A stretch of DNA of 64,000 bases from Parasediminibacterium sp051861445 (GCA_051861445.1 JBHYCS010000021.1:1-64000), one strand, 5' to 3'; positions 8,525 through 18,205 are shown, numbered from the stretch's first letter. A program made the numbers and translations. The notes: generated from the letters alone by a model not told the origin.

Positions 8525-9436
8525 ATGATGAAAAACACTTCTACGCGTTTTATTACTGTTTTATTTTTTTTGGCAGTATTTTGCACCATCAATTCTAACG
8601 TTTACGCACAAAGAGTTAGATTAAGTACAGGGCTAGGTTTGAGTGCTTATTTGGGCGATTTGGTACAAGGTGCTCCTGTTTTTCAACAAACATCCCCTGC
8701 TATTAGTTTAGGAGCGAGCTACGATATATTAGAACAACTTAGAGGAAGAATAAATTTTACACACTTGGGTATTCAAGGTGACGATAAATATGCTTCGAGA
8801 AAAGATTTAAGAGATAGAAACCTGAGTTTTAAATCTAATGTTTTTGAAGTTGCATTTTTAGCTGAATACGATTTTGTTAACAATACGGAATATTCAATTG
8901 TACCTTATATTTTTGCAGGACCAGGTATTTATAAATTCAACCCAACGACTATAGATGCCAATGGTGAAAAAGTAAAACTACAACCATTAGGCACCGAAGG
9001 ACAAAATCTACCTAGTGGATTGTATGATGACAGAAAATATAAGCTAACCCAAATGAATTTTCAGTATGGATTGGGTATTAAGTATGAAATTTCTGAAACC
9101 ATAAGTATTGGTACAGAATTTTCTTTTAGAAATACATTTACTGATTATTTAGACGATGTAAGTACAACCTACATCGCTCCACAAGAGTTTATAAATGCAG
9201 GGCAAACTCAAGCACTTTTATTAAATTACAGACAATACGAAATTGATGGTAAACCTGTAAACTTTAGCCAACCAAGAGGAAATCCTAAAAAGAAAGATTT
9301 TTTCTATACTTTCCAAATTAGAGCAATGTTTAGATTAGATGCGATACAATTGGGTAGAGACTTAGATTTTTATTCTTCACCCGGAAGAAGTTACAAGTAT
9401 AAAAACAAGGTTAGAAATCCTAAAAATATTTTTTAA
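8525..9436 (+). CDS. DUF6089-like outer-membrane beta-barrel protein
   Basis: A secreted 303-residue protein with an N-terminal signal peptide (MMKNTSTRFITVLFFLAVF...NVYAQ). The mature start RVRLSTGLGLSAYLGDL resembles the GxxxYxGDL opening of DUF6089 proteins, a family that includes PorG-like components of type IX secretion. Alternating short strands through GAGPGIYKF-type motifs and a final strand pair suggest a small outer-membrane barrel. It is longer than the usual 220-250 residues, with an extended periplasmic or loop region near residues 150-180. It sits between two strong terminators and is monocistronic. A role in secretion is inference only. Confidence 0.65.
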   Translation: MMKNTSTRFITVLFFLAVFCTINSNVYAQRVRLSTGLGLSAYLGDLVQGAPVFQQTSPAISLGASYDILEQLRGRINFTHLGIQGDDKYASRKDLRDRNLSFKSNVFEVAFLAEYDFVNNTEYSIVPYIFAGPGIYKFNPTTIDANGEKVKLQPLGTEGQNLPSGLYDDRKYKLTQMNFQYGLGIKYEISETISIGTEFSFRNTFTDYLDDVSTTYIAPQEFINAGQTQALLLNYRQYEIDGKPVNFSQPRGNPKKKDFFYTFQIRAMFRLDAIQLGRDLDFYSSPGRSYKYKNKVRNPKNIF

Positions 9437-9454
9437 TCATATAGATATTTTATT

Positions 9455-9493
9455 GCATAAAAAAAGCAGCATTTTATGCTGCTTTTTTTATGC
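9455..9493 (+). terminator. Terminator after the DUF6089 gene
   Basis: Perfect 18-base arms (9455-9472 and 9476-9493) around a TTT loop. The core GCAGCAT/ATGCTGC is followed by a T7 run. Confidence 0.85.
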
Positions 9494-9545
9494 ATCGAAG
9501 TTTAATAATTGCCTAAACTTAACATTCCTACAAAAATACAAAGAT

Positions 9546-9553
9546 TATATTTG
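9546..9553 (+). promoter_or_regulatory. Putative -7 element of ppk
   Basis: TATATTTG fits TAnnTTTG and lies 22 bases before the ppk ATG. No -33 box at normal spacing is visible. Confidence 0.35.
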
Positions 9554-9575
9554 AAGCAGGAATTACAGAACCGGT

Positions 9576-11669
9576 ATGAACAAAAAGCAATTTATTCAAA
9601 GAGATATTAGTTGGTTAAGTTTTAATGCAAGAGTACTACAAGAAGCAAATGACAGCACTGTTCCATTAAAAGAAAGAATTCGTTTTTTAGGTATTTTTTC
9701 AAATAATAGTGATGAATTTTTTAGAGTACGTGTGGCTACACTAAAACGCATGTTAGAGTTTTCTGAAAAAAGAAAGCGACTAAACATGCACATGGAAGAT
9801 GACCCTCAAAGTATATTAGATCAAATTCAAACCATTGTTTTACGCCAACAAAATGAATTTAATAGAATTTGGGAAGGAATTTTAAAGGAATTGAAAAAAG
9901 AAAAAATTTCAATTATCACTGAAAAATCACTTACCAAAACACAAAAAGATTTTGTAAAACATTTCTTCGACGAACAAGTACGAAGCAATGTAATACCTTT
10001 AATGATTGAAACACTTCCTCAATTACCTTATTTAAGAGATAAAAGCATTTATTTAGGAATTGTGATGCGTAAAAAAGACAATGCTTACGATCAAAAATAT
10101 GCGTTGATTGAAATTCCTGCTAAAGCTGTTGGTCGTTTTGTATTATTACCCTCAAAAGCTGGTGAACAGAATATAATTTTATTGGAAGATGTGATTAGAT
10201 TTAATTTACCCAATATTTTTTCTTACTTCGATTACGACTACTTTGACGCACATGTTTTTAAAGTAACAAAAGACGCTGAAATTGATATAGACAACGATGT
10301 TAGTACCACGTTTGTAGAGAAAATGGAGAAAGGACTAAAGAATAGACGAAAAGGGAAACCAGTTCGTTTTGTGTACGATAAAGAAATGGATGCAGGACTA
10401 TTAGAGTATCTTATTCGTAGGCTAAGCTTATCTAGAAAAAGCAATATTATACCAGGTGGAAGAATTCATAATTTTAGACATTTTATGGATTTTCCAGATG
10501 TATTTAACACAAAGAGTACTAGAAGAAATTCCATTACACATCCTGCATTGTCAAACTCAGTTAGAGTTACAGATGTCATTATTAAACAAGATATTTTACT
10601 CAATTTTCCCTATCATTCATTCAACAGTGTGATAGATTTATTGAGAGAAGCAGCAATGGACCCTGATGTTACTTCCATTAAAATTACAGCGTATCGATTA
10701 GCCCCAAATTCTAAAGTAATCAATGCACTCATTAATGCTGCAAGAAATGGAAAAGAAGTAGTGGTAATGCTTGAGTTAAAAGCCCGTTTTGATGAAGAAG
10801 CCAATTTAGAATGGAAAAAAATTTTAGAAGAAGAAGGCGTAAAAGTACTATTGGGAGTTCCGAAAATGAAAATACATGCCAAGCTATGCATCATTAAAAA
10901 AAGAGTTGGAAGCAGAATTATTCAATATGGCTTTGTAAGTACAGGTAACTTAAACGAAAGAACTGCAAAGGTTTATAGCGATCATTGTTTGCTTACATCG
11001 AACAGAAATGTAATGGCAGATATCAATAGAATTTTCAGGTATCTCGAAAATTGGAAGGCCGGTATAGCACAATTAAGACTTTGCAAAACCTTGCTTATTT
11101 GTCCACTTTCTATGCGTAAAGAATTTGAATTACAAATTGATAGAGAAATAAAATTGGCAAAATCAGGCAAAGAAGCTTCTGTTATTTTAAAAGTAAACTC
11201 TATAAGTGATGCCATTTTAATGGATAAATTGTACCAAGCAGCCATGGCAGGCGTAAAAATTCAACTAATTGTAAGAGGAATTTTTTGTGCAATGATTGAA
11301 AACAAAAAGTTTAAACATCCTATTAAAGCAATTAGCATTGTTGATGAATATTTAGAACATGCTAGAGTAATTATTTTTAATAATGGGGGAAAAGAAAAAA
11401 TATACATTTCTTCTGCCGATTGGATGGTACGTAATCTTGACCATAGAATAGAAGCTGCAATACCTATTACAAATCCAGAAATAAAGCAAGAATTGAAGGA
11501 TATTATTAACATTCAATTAAGCGATAACGTTAAGGCTCGTATTCTAAACAATGAACTTAGTAATAACTATGTATCTTTCGGCGGTAAAAAGAAAATACGC
11601 TCCCAAATAGAAACGTATTTATACCTCCACCAAAAAACGGTAAAAAAAGTTGAGACTAGCAGCAATTGA
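9576..11669 (+). CDS. ppk1: Polyphosphate kinase 1
   Basis: A 697-residue polyphosphate kinase that reversibly makes inorganic polyphosphate from ATP. The N-terminal domain opens FIQRDISWLSFNARVLQEA, as usual for Ppk1. The autophosphorylated histidine is His434 in KIHAKL, and the second conserved histidine is His623 in NLDHRIEAA. The arginine- and lysine-rich ATP-binding loops (KARFDEEANLEWKK) are intact, and the length is normal. The last 20 bases overlap the start of the exopolyphosphatase gene, so synthesis and breakdown of polyphosphate are translationally linked here. Confidence 0.96.
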   Translation: MNKKQFIQRDISWLSFNARVLQEANDSTVPLKERIRFLGIFSNNSDEFFRVRVATLKRMLEFSEKRKRLNMHMEDDPQSILDQIQTIVLRQQNEFNRIWEGILKELKKEKISIITEKSLTKTQKDFVKHFFDEQVRSNVIPLMIETLPQLPYLRDKSIYLGIVMRKKDNAYDQKYALIEIPAKAVGRFVLLPSKAGEQNIILLEDVIRFNLPNIFSYFDYDYFDAHVFKVTKDAEIDIDNDVSTTFVEKMEKGLKNRRKGKPVRFVYDKEMDAGLLEYLIRRLSLSRKSNIIPGGRIHNFRHFMDFPDVFNTKSTRRNSITHPALSNSVRVTDVIIKQDILLNFPYHSFNSVIDLLREAAMDPDVTSIKITAYRLAPNSKVINALINAARNGKEVVVMLELKARFDEEANLEWKKILEEEGVKVLLGVPKMKIHAKLCIIKKRVGSRIIQYGFVSTGNLNERTAKVYSDHCLLTSNRNVMADINRIFRYLENWKAGIAQLRLCKTLLICPLSMRKEFELQIDREIKLAKSGKEASVILKVNSISDAILMDKLYQAAMAGVKIQLIVRGIFCAMIENKKFKHPIKAISIVDEYLEHARVIIFNNGGKEKIYISSADWMVRNLDHRIEAAIPITNPEIKQELKDIINIQLSDNVKARILNNELSNNYVSFGGKKKIRSQIETYLYLHQKTVKKVETSSN

Positions 11670-12534
11670 TATTGGTAGTAATGCAGCAAGATTATTGATA
11701 ACCGATGTTGTAAAGCAAGAATCAGGAGAACCTCAATTCAATAAAATAAATTTAATACGTGTTCCGCTTAGGCTAGGTTTTGACGTTTTTGAAACAGGTG
11801 AAATTAGCAAGCCCAAAAGAATCATGATATTAGAAACCATGAAAGCTTATAGTCATTTACTAAAAGCATATGGTGTAGAACATGTAAGGGCTTGTGCTAC
11901 AAGTGCTATGAGAGATGCCAAAAACAGCATTGATATTATTAAAAAAGTAAAGCTAGAAACAGGAATAGAAATTGAGATAATTAGCGGCGATAAAGAAGCT
12001 ACTATGATTAATCAAACGCATATTGCTGAAGACTTAGATAGCAATTATGCCTATTTATACATCGACGTTGGTGGTGGTAGTACTGAGTTAACTTTTTTTA
12101 CCGACAACACAATGAAGTATAGAGAAAGCTTTAACATTGGCACTATTCGATTATTGAAAGGTTTGGTACATGATACAGTTTGGGACGAAATGAGAACGCA
12201 CTTGAAACAAAATACCAAAACCAACTTACCTATAAAAGCCATCGGAAGTGGCGGCAACATCAACAAAATTTTTTCTCTTAGTAAGAAAAAAGAAGGGAAA
12301 CCATTGTCGCTACAACTTTTAAGAGATTTCCATAAAGAATTGAGTAGCTATTCTGTTGAAGAATTAACCCGTATTTATAAACTTAGAGAAGATAGGGCAG
12401 ATGTAATTGTACCTGCTTTATTAATTTATATGAATGTGATGAAATGGGCCGATATTGAAGAAATTCATGTTCCAAAAATTGGATTAGCAGATGGCTTAAT
12501 AAAAAATTTGTACACAGAACTTGGTTCGTTTTAA
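11650..12534 (+). CDS. ppx: Ppx/GppA family exopolyphosphatase
   Basis: A 294-residue ASKHA-fold phosphatase that would remove terminal phosphates from polyphosphate, or hydrolyse pppGpp. The phosphate-1 motif AAIDIGSNAARL is at residues 4-15, the CATSAMRDA motif in the middle, and the phosphate-2 motif YIDVGGGSTELTFF follows. It is a short two-domain form without the C-terminal HD extension of E. coli Ppx. The start is TTG inside the last codons of ppk1; no ATG upstream of the AAIDIG motif is available. The ppk1 overlap favours polyphosphate over pppGpp. Confidence 0.88.
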   Translation: MRLAAIDIGSNAARLLITDVVKQESGEPQFNKINLIRVPLRLGFDVFETGEISKPKRIMILETMKAYSHLLKAYGVEHVRACATSAMRDAKNSIDIIKKVKLETGIEIEIISGDKEATMINQTHIAEDLDSNYAYLYIDVGGGSTELTFFTDNTMKYRESFNIGTIRLLKGLVHDTVWDEMRTHLKQNTKTNLPIKAIGSGGNINKIFSLSKKKEGKPLSLQLLRDFHKELSSYSVEELTRIYKLREDRADVIVPALLIYMNVMKWADIEEIHVPKIGLADGLIKNLYTELGSF

Positions 12535-12579
12535 ATCTGATTTTTGCAACAGAAAATTATTCTACAAAAAACAACAACT

Positions 12580-13395
12580 ATGTCTTTACATAAAGAAATA
12601 AAAAAAATAACAACCAATACGCTTTTGAAAATGAAGAGTAGTGGAGAAAAAATTTCTATGCTTACAGCATATGATTATTCTTTTGCAAAAATTTTTGATG
12701 AGGCTGGTATAGACATTATTTTAGTTGGTGACAGTGCTAGCAATGTAATGGCAGGAAATGAAACTACATTACCCATTACATTAGACCATATGATTTACCA
12801 TGCACAATGTGTAATGAAAGCTGTTAGTAGAAGTTTTGTAGTTGTAGATATGCCTTTTGGCAGTTATCAATCTAACTCTGAGATTGCATTGGCATCTGCA
12901 GTTAGAATTATGAAAGAAACAGGTGCACATGCTGTAAAACTAGAGGGTGGAGAAAATGTAATAGACAGTATTAAAAAAATTGTAAATGCTGGAATTCCTG
13001 TAATGGGGCATTTGGGTTTAACACCTCAAAGTATTAATCAATTTGGCACATACACTGTAAGAGCAAAAGAAGAAGCAGAAGCTTTAACGCTGAAAAAAGA
13101 TATCGCTTTACTTGAAGAAGCAGGTTGTTTTGCTGTTGTGTTAGAAAAAATTCCTGCTGTACTTGCAAAAGAAATTTCTACCCAAATTCATATTCCTACC
13201 ATTGGTATTGGTGCAGGAAAATACTGTGATGGTCAAGTTTTAGTAATGCATGATATGCTTGGCATAAATAATAGTTTTAAACCCCGTTTTTTACGTCAAT
13301 ATTTAAACTTACAACAACAAATTAACGATGCGGTTACTAACTATATTGATGATGTAAAAAAAGAAAATTTTCCGAACGAATCAGAATCGTATTAA
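12580..13395 (+). CDS. panB: 3-methyl-2-oxobutanoate hydroxymethyltransferase
   Basis: PanB transfers a hydroxymethyl group from methylenetetrahydrofolate to 2-oxoisovalerate to make ketopantoate, the first pantothenate step. The 271-residue barrel has MLTAYDYSFAKIFDEAG, the metal-site GDSASNVMAGN with LPITLDHM, VKLEGG, GIPVMGHLGLTPQS and the late GIGAGKYCDGQVLVMHDMLG. I chose the ATG at 12580 (MSLHKEIKK), the family start, over an upstream TTG at 12544. It is 45 bases from ppx, so readthrough is possible. Other pan genes are not in the window. Confidence 0.95.
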   Translation: MSLHKEIKKITTNTLLKMKSSGEKISMLTAYDYSFAKIFDEAGIDIILVGDSASNVMAGNETTLPITLDHMIYHAQCVMKAVSRSFVVVDMPFGSYQSNSEIALASAVRIMKETGAHAVKLEGGENVIDSIKKIVNAGIPVMGHLGLTPQSINQFGTYTVRAKEEAEALTLKKDIALLEEAGCFAVVLEKIPAVLAKEISTQIHIPTIGIGAGKYCDGQVLVMHDMLGINNSFKPRFLRQYLNLQQQINDAVTNYIDDVKKENFPNESESY

Positions 13396-13458
13396 ATTAT
13401 TCACCGACTTACGCTTTTCATTTACCCAAAATATGAGTAGGCAGTTGCTTTACAAACC

Positions 13459-13466
13459 TACATTTG
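13459..13466 (+). promoter_or_regulatory. Putative -7 element of the two-component operon
   Basis: TACATTTG fits TAnnTTTG and ends 15 bases before the TTG start of the sensor kinase. No good -33 box is visible. Confidence 0.35.
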
Positions 13467-13481
13467 AACAAATGAAATCTC

Positions 13482-14612
13482 TTGAAGCATAAACTTAAAC
13501 GTCCACTAACAATTATTATTCATATTGCTGTTTGGACATGTTTTTTATTAATCCCTTTTATTTTTCAGCCACCCGTAAAAAGTGGATTTGAAATGAGTTT
13601 GCATTTTAAATCGTTTATGCTTTTAAGTGGTACTTTTATTGTTGTATTTTATTATTTAAATACACTTTTGCTCATCCCCTTTTTTTTATTGCAGAAGAAA
13701 TGGCTGCAATACTTTTTACTAATTGCTGCAAGTTTTATCATTTTCTCAACTGTTCCTAAATTTATTGCAAATGCCATAGAAACACCAAAATTTGGCAACG
13801 GCTATTTTAAGCCAAGCATAGAACCCAAATTCGACAAAATAGAAGCTCCATTAGACTCTGTAAAGTCTCTTAACAAAACTTCTAAAAAATCAAATTTCAG
13901 AAAAGGGAGAAACAGGTTTACCTTTTTTCCAGGCTCGTATGTAATATTTTTTCTCGTTTTCGCAATTGGCACTTGCATTACTGTAATTCAACAATGGTTT
14001 AAAAGTGAGGCCACTAAAAAAGAAGTAGAAACCGAAAAATTGAACACGGAATTATCATTTTTAAAATCGCAAATAAATCCTCATTTCTTTTTCAATACCC
14101 TTAATAATATTTATTCATTAGCAGTAGTAGAAAGCCAACAAACGGCTCCATCTATATTAAAGTTATCTGCAATTATGCGGTATATTTTATCTGATGCACA
14201 AAGTAATGTTGTGACATTAGAACAGGAAATTGTGTTTATTCAAAACTATATCGATTTACAAATGGTTCGTTTAACCGAAAAGGTAAAAGTTAACTTTTTG
14301 GTTGAAGGAATGGCGAATAATAAAATGATTGCTCCACTTTTATTTATCTCATTTGTTGAAAATGCATTTAAATACGGTGTGAGCACAAAAGAAAACTCAT
14401 CGATTGATATTCAATTGAAATGCATAGGCAATCAATTAACATTTACTGCCATTAACCATATTGTAACTTCTGAAAACAACTTACAAGAAACCACAGGAAT
14501 TGGAATTAACAATGTGAAAAGAAGATTGGCATTATTGTATCCAAACAAACATGAGTTGAACATAGAAAATCAACAATCAACCTATTCTGTAACCTTACAC
14601 ATTGAACTATAA
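13482..14612 (+). CDS. LytS/YehU-type sensor histidine kinase
   Basis: A 376-residue membrane sensor kinase of the His_kinase family. Four hydrophobic segments lie near residues 9-28, 44-68, 76-94 and 152-170. A short linker leads to the phosphoacceptor His201 in LKSQINPHFFFNTLNNIYSLA. The C-terminal ATPase has FVENAFKYGV (N box) and ETTGIGINNVKRRLALLY (G box). The start is TTG; the nearby ATG at 13472 is out of frame and stops at once. The stop codon overlaps the ATG of the next gene by one base. The signal is unknown. Confidence 0.9.
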   Translation: MKHKLKRPLTIIIHIAVWTCFLLIPFIFQPPVKSGFEMSLHFKSFMLLSGTFIVVFYYLNTLLLIPFFLLQKKWLQYFLLIAASFIIFSTVPKFIANAIETPKFGNGYFKPSIEPKFDKIEAPLDSVKSLNKTSKKSNFRKGRNRFTFFPGSYVIFFLVFAIGTCITVIQQWFKSEATKKEVETEKLNTELSFLKSQINPHFFFNTLNNIYSLAVVESQQTAPSILKLSAIMRYILSDAQSNVVTLEQEIVFIQNYIDLQMVRLTEKVKVNFLVEGMANNKMIAPLLFISFVENAFKYGVSTKENSSIDIQLKCIGNQLTFTAINHIVTSENNLQETTGIGINNVKRRLALLYPNKHELNIENQQSTYSVTLHIEL

Positions 14613-15307
14613 TGATTACTGCAATTGCACTAGACGACGAACCATTGGCTCTACAATTGATTATTAAACATTGTGAAAAAATTCAGTTTGTTGAATTGAA
14701 GAAAACATTTACAAACCCAGATGAAGCATTCAACTATTTAAAAAACAACACAATAGATCTTATTTTTTTAGATATACAAATGCCTGATATAAATGGATTA
14801 CAGTTTTATAAAAGTTTGCCCAACAATAAACCTCAAGTAATATTTACAACAGCTTTTAAAGATTTTGCTGTTGATGGATTTAACGTAGATGCAATCGACT
14901 ACTTACTAAAACCTTTTGAATTTGAACGATTTTTAAAAGCTACCTACAAGGCTAAAGAATATGTTGAATTTTTATCATCTCAAGAAGTTAACTTAAGCTC
15001 CATTTTTGTGAAGGTGAATTATGAAATGATGAAGATTAATTTAAAAGATATTGATTTGGTAGAAGCATTAGACGATTATATTAAAATTTACATTAAACCA
15101 ACGCCTGTTTTAACCTTAATGACTCTGAAAAGTATTGCAGAAAAATTACCATCAAAAGAATTTGTACGTGTACATCGTTCTTATATTATTCCATTATCAA
15201 AAATTGAAAAATATAGCAGAACTAAATTACAAGTTTCGGGAAAAGAAATACCAATTGGTAGTAGTTATGCAGATGTGTACGACGTAATTGTACAAAAGCA
15301 ACGATAA
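14612..15307 (+). CDS. LytTR-family response regulator
   Basis: A 231-residue response regulator paired with the upstream kinase. The receiver domain has the acidic pair Asp8/Asp9, the phosphorylated Asp54 in DLIFLDIQMPDINGL and the Lys of YLLKPFEFERF. The LytTR DNA-binding domain fills the C-terminal half (FVRVHRSYIIPLSKIEKY, IPIGSSYADVY). Its ATG shares a base with the kinase stop codon. It ends only 10 bases from the convergent holA stop. Targets cannot be named. Confidence 0.93.
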   Translation: MITAIALDDEPLALQLIIKHCEKIQFVELKKTFTNPDEAFNYLKNNTIDLIFLDIQMPDINGLQFYKSLPNNKPQVIFTTAFKDFAVDGFNVDAIDYLLKPFEFERFLKATYKAKEYVEFLSSQEVNLSSIFVKVNYEMMKINLKDIDLVEALDDYIKIYIKPTPVLTLMTLKSIAEKLPSKEFVRVHRSYIIPLSKIEKYSRTKLQVSGKEIPIGSSYADVYDVIVQKQR

Positions 15308-15317
15308 TTTGCAACTA

Positions 15318-16316
15318 TTAAGATGTCATTTTCACAATTAATTCTTTCATTAAGTCGGCATGTTCTGTTCCTGCATCGTTAATACCAATACTTCGTAAAT
15401 TGTATTCGTGCAATAAAAGCAATACACGTTCAATACCTTGTTGACCATATACTTTTGCAGATTGAATATAATCTTTTACAAAAAAGGGCGATAACCCTAA
15501 AGTACTTGCAATTATTTTTTCATCGTTGCTTTGAACTCCAAAAACCATATACACTTTGCTGAAATAATTATAGAGTGCAGGTAAGGTTAATTGTATAGGC
15601 GTTGCTTTTGGATTGGCAGCAAAATATTGATTAATCTTAATTGCTTTTGCTAAGTTTTTTTTACCCAATGCATCTTGTAGCTCAAATACGTTGTATTCCT
15701 TACTTACACCAATGTACTTTTCAATATCATCTTCTGTTATCGATTTTCTACCGTTAAGATTTACAGTAAGCTTTTCAATTTCATTTTGTAATCTACTTAA
15801 ATCGTTACCTACATGTTCTACCAATAACATCAATGCCTTTTGCTGAATAGATAATCCATGTTTTTGAATCATGGCATTTGCCCAATCTGGCAATTGATTA
15901 TCATACAACTTTTTGGTAGTTAAAAGTTCGCCTTTAGTTTTTAAAACTTTGGCAAGCTTTCCTCTTCCATCAATTTTTTTTTCTTTATGGCTTACAAAAA
16001 AAAGTGTAGAAGACAGCGGATTTTCGATATAGCTTTCTAACTTATCTAAATCTTTCATGTGTTGTGCTTCTTTTAACAACACCACCTGATATTCTGCAAA
16101 CATGGGGTAACGTTTGCAAGCATTTACAACATCTGCCCAGTTAGCATCTCGTCCATAAAAAATAGATAAGTTAAAGCTGGCTTCGCTTTCAGATAAAATT
16201 TTATGCTCTGCATATGTCATTACTTCATCAATAAAGTACGACTCCTCACCTTCTAACCAGTAAACTGGTTTGTAATTTTTTTTCTGTAAATCTGAAATAA
16301 TTTTTTCTGCAGACAT
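15318..16316 (-). CDS. holA: DNA polymerase III delta subunit
   Basis: This 332-residue clamp-loader subunit opens the beta clamp within the replicative holoenzyme. Family features include the N-terminal PVYWLEGEESYFIDEV, the middle VNACKRYPMFAEYQVVLLKEAQHM, and the C-terminal helical collar domain (NVFELQDALGKKNLAKAI, LLLLHEYNLRSIGIND). The length is normal. It lies 44 bases downstream of the GH13 gene on the same strand, which may be chance. Delta subunits diverge strongly, but the order of motifs makes the call firm. Confidence 0.9.
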   Translation of the reverse strand: MSAEKIISDLQKKNYKPVYWLEGEESYFIDEVMTYAEHKILSESEASFNLSIFYGRDANWADVVNACKRYPMFAEYQVVLLKEAQHMKDLDKLESYIENPLSSTLFFVSHKEKKIDGRGKLAKVLKTKGELLTTKKLYDNQLPDWANAMIQKHGLSIQQKALMLLVEHVGNDLSRLQNEIEKLTVNLNGRKSITEDDIEKYIGVSKEYNVFELQDALGKKNLAKAIKINQYFAANPKATPIQLTLPALYNYFSKVYMVFGVQSNDEKIIASTLGLSPFFVKDYIQSAKVYGQQGIERVLLLLHEYNLRSIGINDAGTEHADLMKELIVKMTS

Positions 16317-16360
16317 AGCTGCAAAAGTAATATTTACAATGCTTTAATCTTCAATAAACA

Positions 16361-18205
16361 CTAGTCGTTTTTTAAACGAAGCACCCACATTTTTTTAGCA
16401 GGAATGGCAAATGATTTTCCATATTTTTTGCCACTAACCACATCTTCAGCCACTGTAAAACCATTTGTTCTTTCGGTATATTTATTAAAATCAACTGTTT
16501 GTTCATTTTCTGCTGTATTCATTACACACATTACCGTTTCTGAATTGGTGTATCTAAAATAAACATACAAACCGTTTTCAGGCAAATACTGCATCATTTT
16601 TCCAGACTTTAAGGCAGCACTGTTTTTTCTAAACATCCCTAGCTTTTTGGTAAGATCTAAAACATCTTTTTCAGCTGTTGTTAGTCCTTCACCAGTAAAT
16701 GCATTTTTTTTATCGCCATTCCAACCACCTGCAAAATCTAATCGAACCCAACCATCAGGATTACTTTCACCTTTCATTAATATTTCTGTACCATAATATA
16801 GTTGCGGAATTCCTCTACAAGTCAACAACCATGTAATTCCCATTTTTTGTTTTTCTACATCTTCTCTTACATAGCTGAAAAAACGAGTCATATCATGGTT
16901 ATCGAGAAAAATAACATTACGCATCGGATTTTTGTACACAAAATCTTGGGCTAATGTGGTGTATAATTTATTTACACCATCATTCCAACCAAATTTTTCG
17001 TTCATGGCAGGTTGAATACCACTAAATAAAGTTTGAAAATCAGTTGCTCCTTGTAAATTACTTTTGAAAGGAATTTGAATAGTATTTTCTACAAAATAGC
17101 TTTGATTAATAACACCGTTTACCCAAGTTTCACCAAACATAGTTAAAGAAGGATATTCTTTTAGCAAAGCAGCATTGCACTTGTTCATAAAAGGCAAATC
17201 ATTGTATATGTATGTATCAATTCTCCATCCATCTAAAGCAAATTCTTCTACACACCAAATGGCATGTTGAATTAAATAATTTACAACATAAGGATTGTTT
17301 TGATTTAGGTCTGGCATTTGTGGTGTAAACCAACCATCAACAGTTATTTTACTATCTTTTTTAGAACCATAAGGGTCAAAAATGGGCTGATCTTTAAAAC
17401 TTGTACCAGTATATTTTGGCCATTGATGATACCAATCTTTGGTTGGCTGTTCAGTAAACGTAAAATGATAGCTACCAACATGGTTGTACACAGCATCTTG
17501 AATTAGCTTCATACCTCTTTTGTGAAGTTCATCACTTAGTTTTTTGTAAGCAGACGATCCACCAAATCTTGGCTCAATAGAATAATGATCGGTAAATGCA
17601 TAGCCATGTTCTGTTCTATTGGGCATATCGTTTTCTAAAACGGGAGTAAGCCATAATGCTGTTGCACCAAGGCTTTGAATATAGTCTAAATGATTAATAA
17701 TTCCTTGCAAATCGCCACCATGACGGTGATAAATAGAATCTCTATTCAATGTTTGATCTCTCATGCCTGCAATTCTATCGTTGGTAACATCTCCATTACT
17801 AAATCTGTCAGGCATTAAAAAATATATAAAGTCTTCAGAAGTAACACCTTTTGCAAAATTGGTTCCGTTACCTTTTCTTCTAGCTTGTAACGACCATTTT
17901 ACTTTATTTACTTTTCCTTTTTCTATAAACTCAAAATACACATCACCGGGTTTTGTGGAAGCAGCAATAGAAACATCAACAGCCATATATTTTCCATTAT
18001 CTAAACGATGAACTTTCTCTATTTTAACACCAGCATAATTTACACGAACCGTTTGCTGATTAAAAAAGTCTGCATCGCCTTTTATTAAAAGTTGTACTTT
18101 ATTCCATTTCATTCCAACCCACCAATTTGTCGGTTGAATTTTAACAGATTGAGCATGTAAAAAAGTAACAACAAAACAAAGTACTAACAACGAAATATTT
18201 TTCAT
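16361..18205 (-). CDS. Secreted GH13 alpha-amylase family glucan hydrolase (SusA/neopullulanase-like)
   Basis: A 614-residue enzyme that would cut starch, pullulan or maltodextrin outside the cytoplasm. A signal peptide (MKNISLLVLCFVVTFLHAQS) precedes a cyclomaltodextrinase-type N-terminal beta-sandwich (about residues 20-110). The GH13 barrel carries AVYNHVGSYH, the nucleophile in DGWRIDTYI, the acid in MFGETWVNG and the third acid in FLDNHDMTRF. A C-terminal beta domain ends the protein. It follows the MFS gene by 34 bases; hydrolysis outside the membrane followed by uptake is the obvious partnership. SusC/SusD genes are not nearby. Confidence 0.9.
   Translation of the reverse strand: MKNISLLVLCFVVTFLHAQSVKIQPTNWWVGMKWNKVQLLIKGDADFFNQQTVRVNYAGVKIEKVHRLDNGKYMAVDVSIAASTKPGDVYFEFIEKGKVNKVKWSLQARRKGNGTNFAKGVTSEDFIYFLMPDRFSNGDVTNDRIAGMRDQTLNRDSIYHRHGGDLQGIINHLDYIQSLGATALWLTPVLENDMPNRTEHGYAFTDHYSIEPRFGGSSAYKKLSDELHKRGMKLIQDAVYNHVGSYHFTFTEQPTKDWYHQWPKYTGTSFKDQPIFDPYGSKKDSKITVDGWFTPQMPDLNQNNPYVVNYLIQHAIWCVEEFALDGWRIDTYIYNDLPFMNKCNAALLKEYPSLTMFGETWVNGVINQSYFVENTIQIPFKSNLQGATDFQTLFSGIQPAMNEKFGWNDGVNKLYTTLAQDFVYKNPMRNVIFLDNHDMTRFFSYVREDVEKQKMGITWLLTCRGIPQLYYGTEILMKGESNPDGWVRLDFAGGWNGDKKNAFTGEGLTTAEKDVLDLTKKLGMFRKNSAALKSGKMMQYLPENGLYVYFRYTNSETVMCVMNTAENEQTVDFNKYTERTNGFTVAEDVVSGKKYGKSFAIPAKKMWVLRLKND

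Noticed and set aside
9596..11512. Series of minus-strand open frames across ppk1
   Set aside because: They lie antisense within a strongly conserved enzyme gene, have no family motifs and are expected in AT-rich coding DNA.
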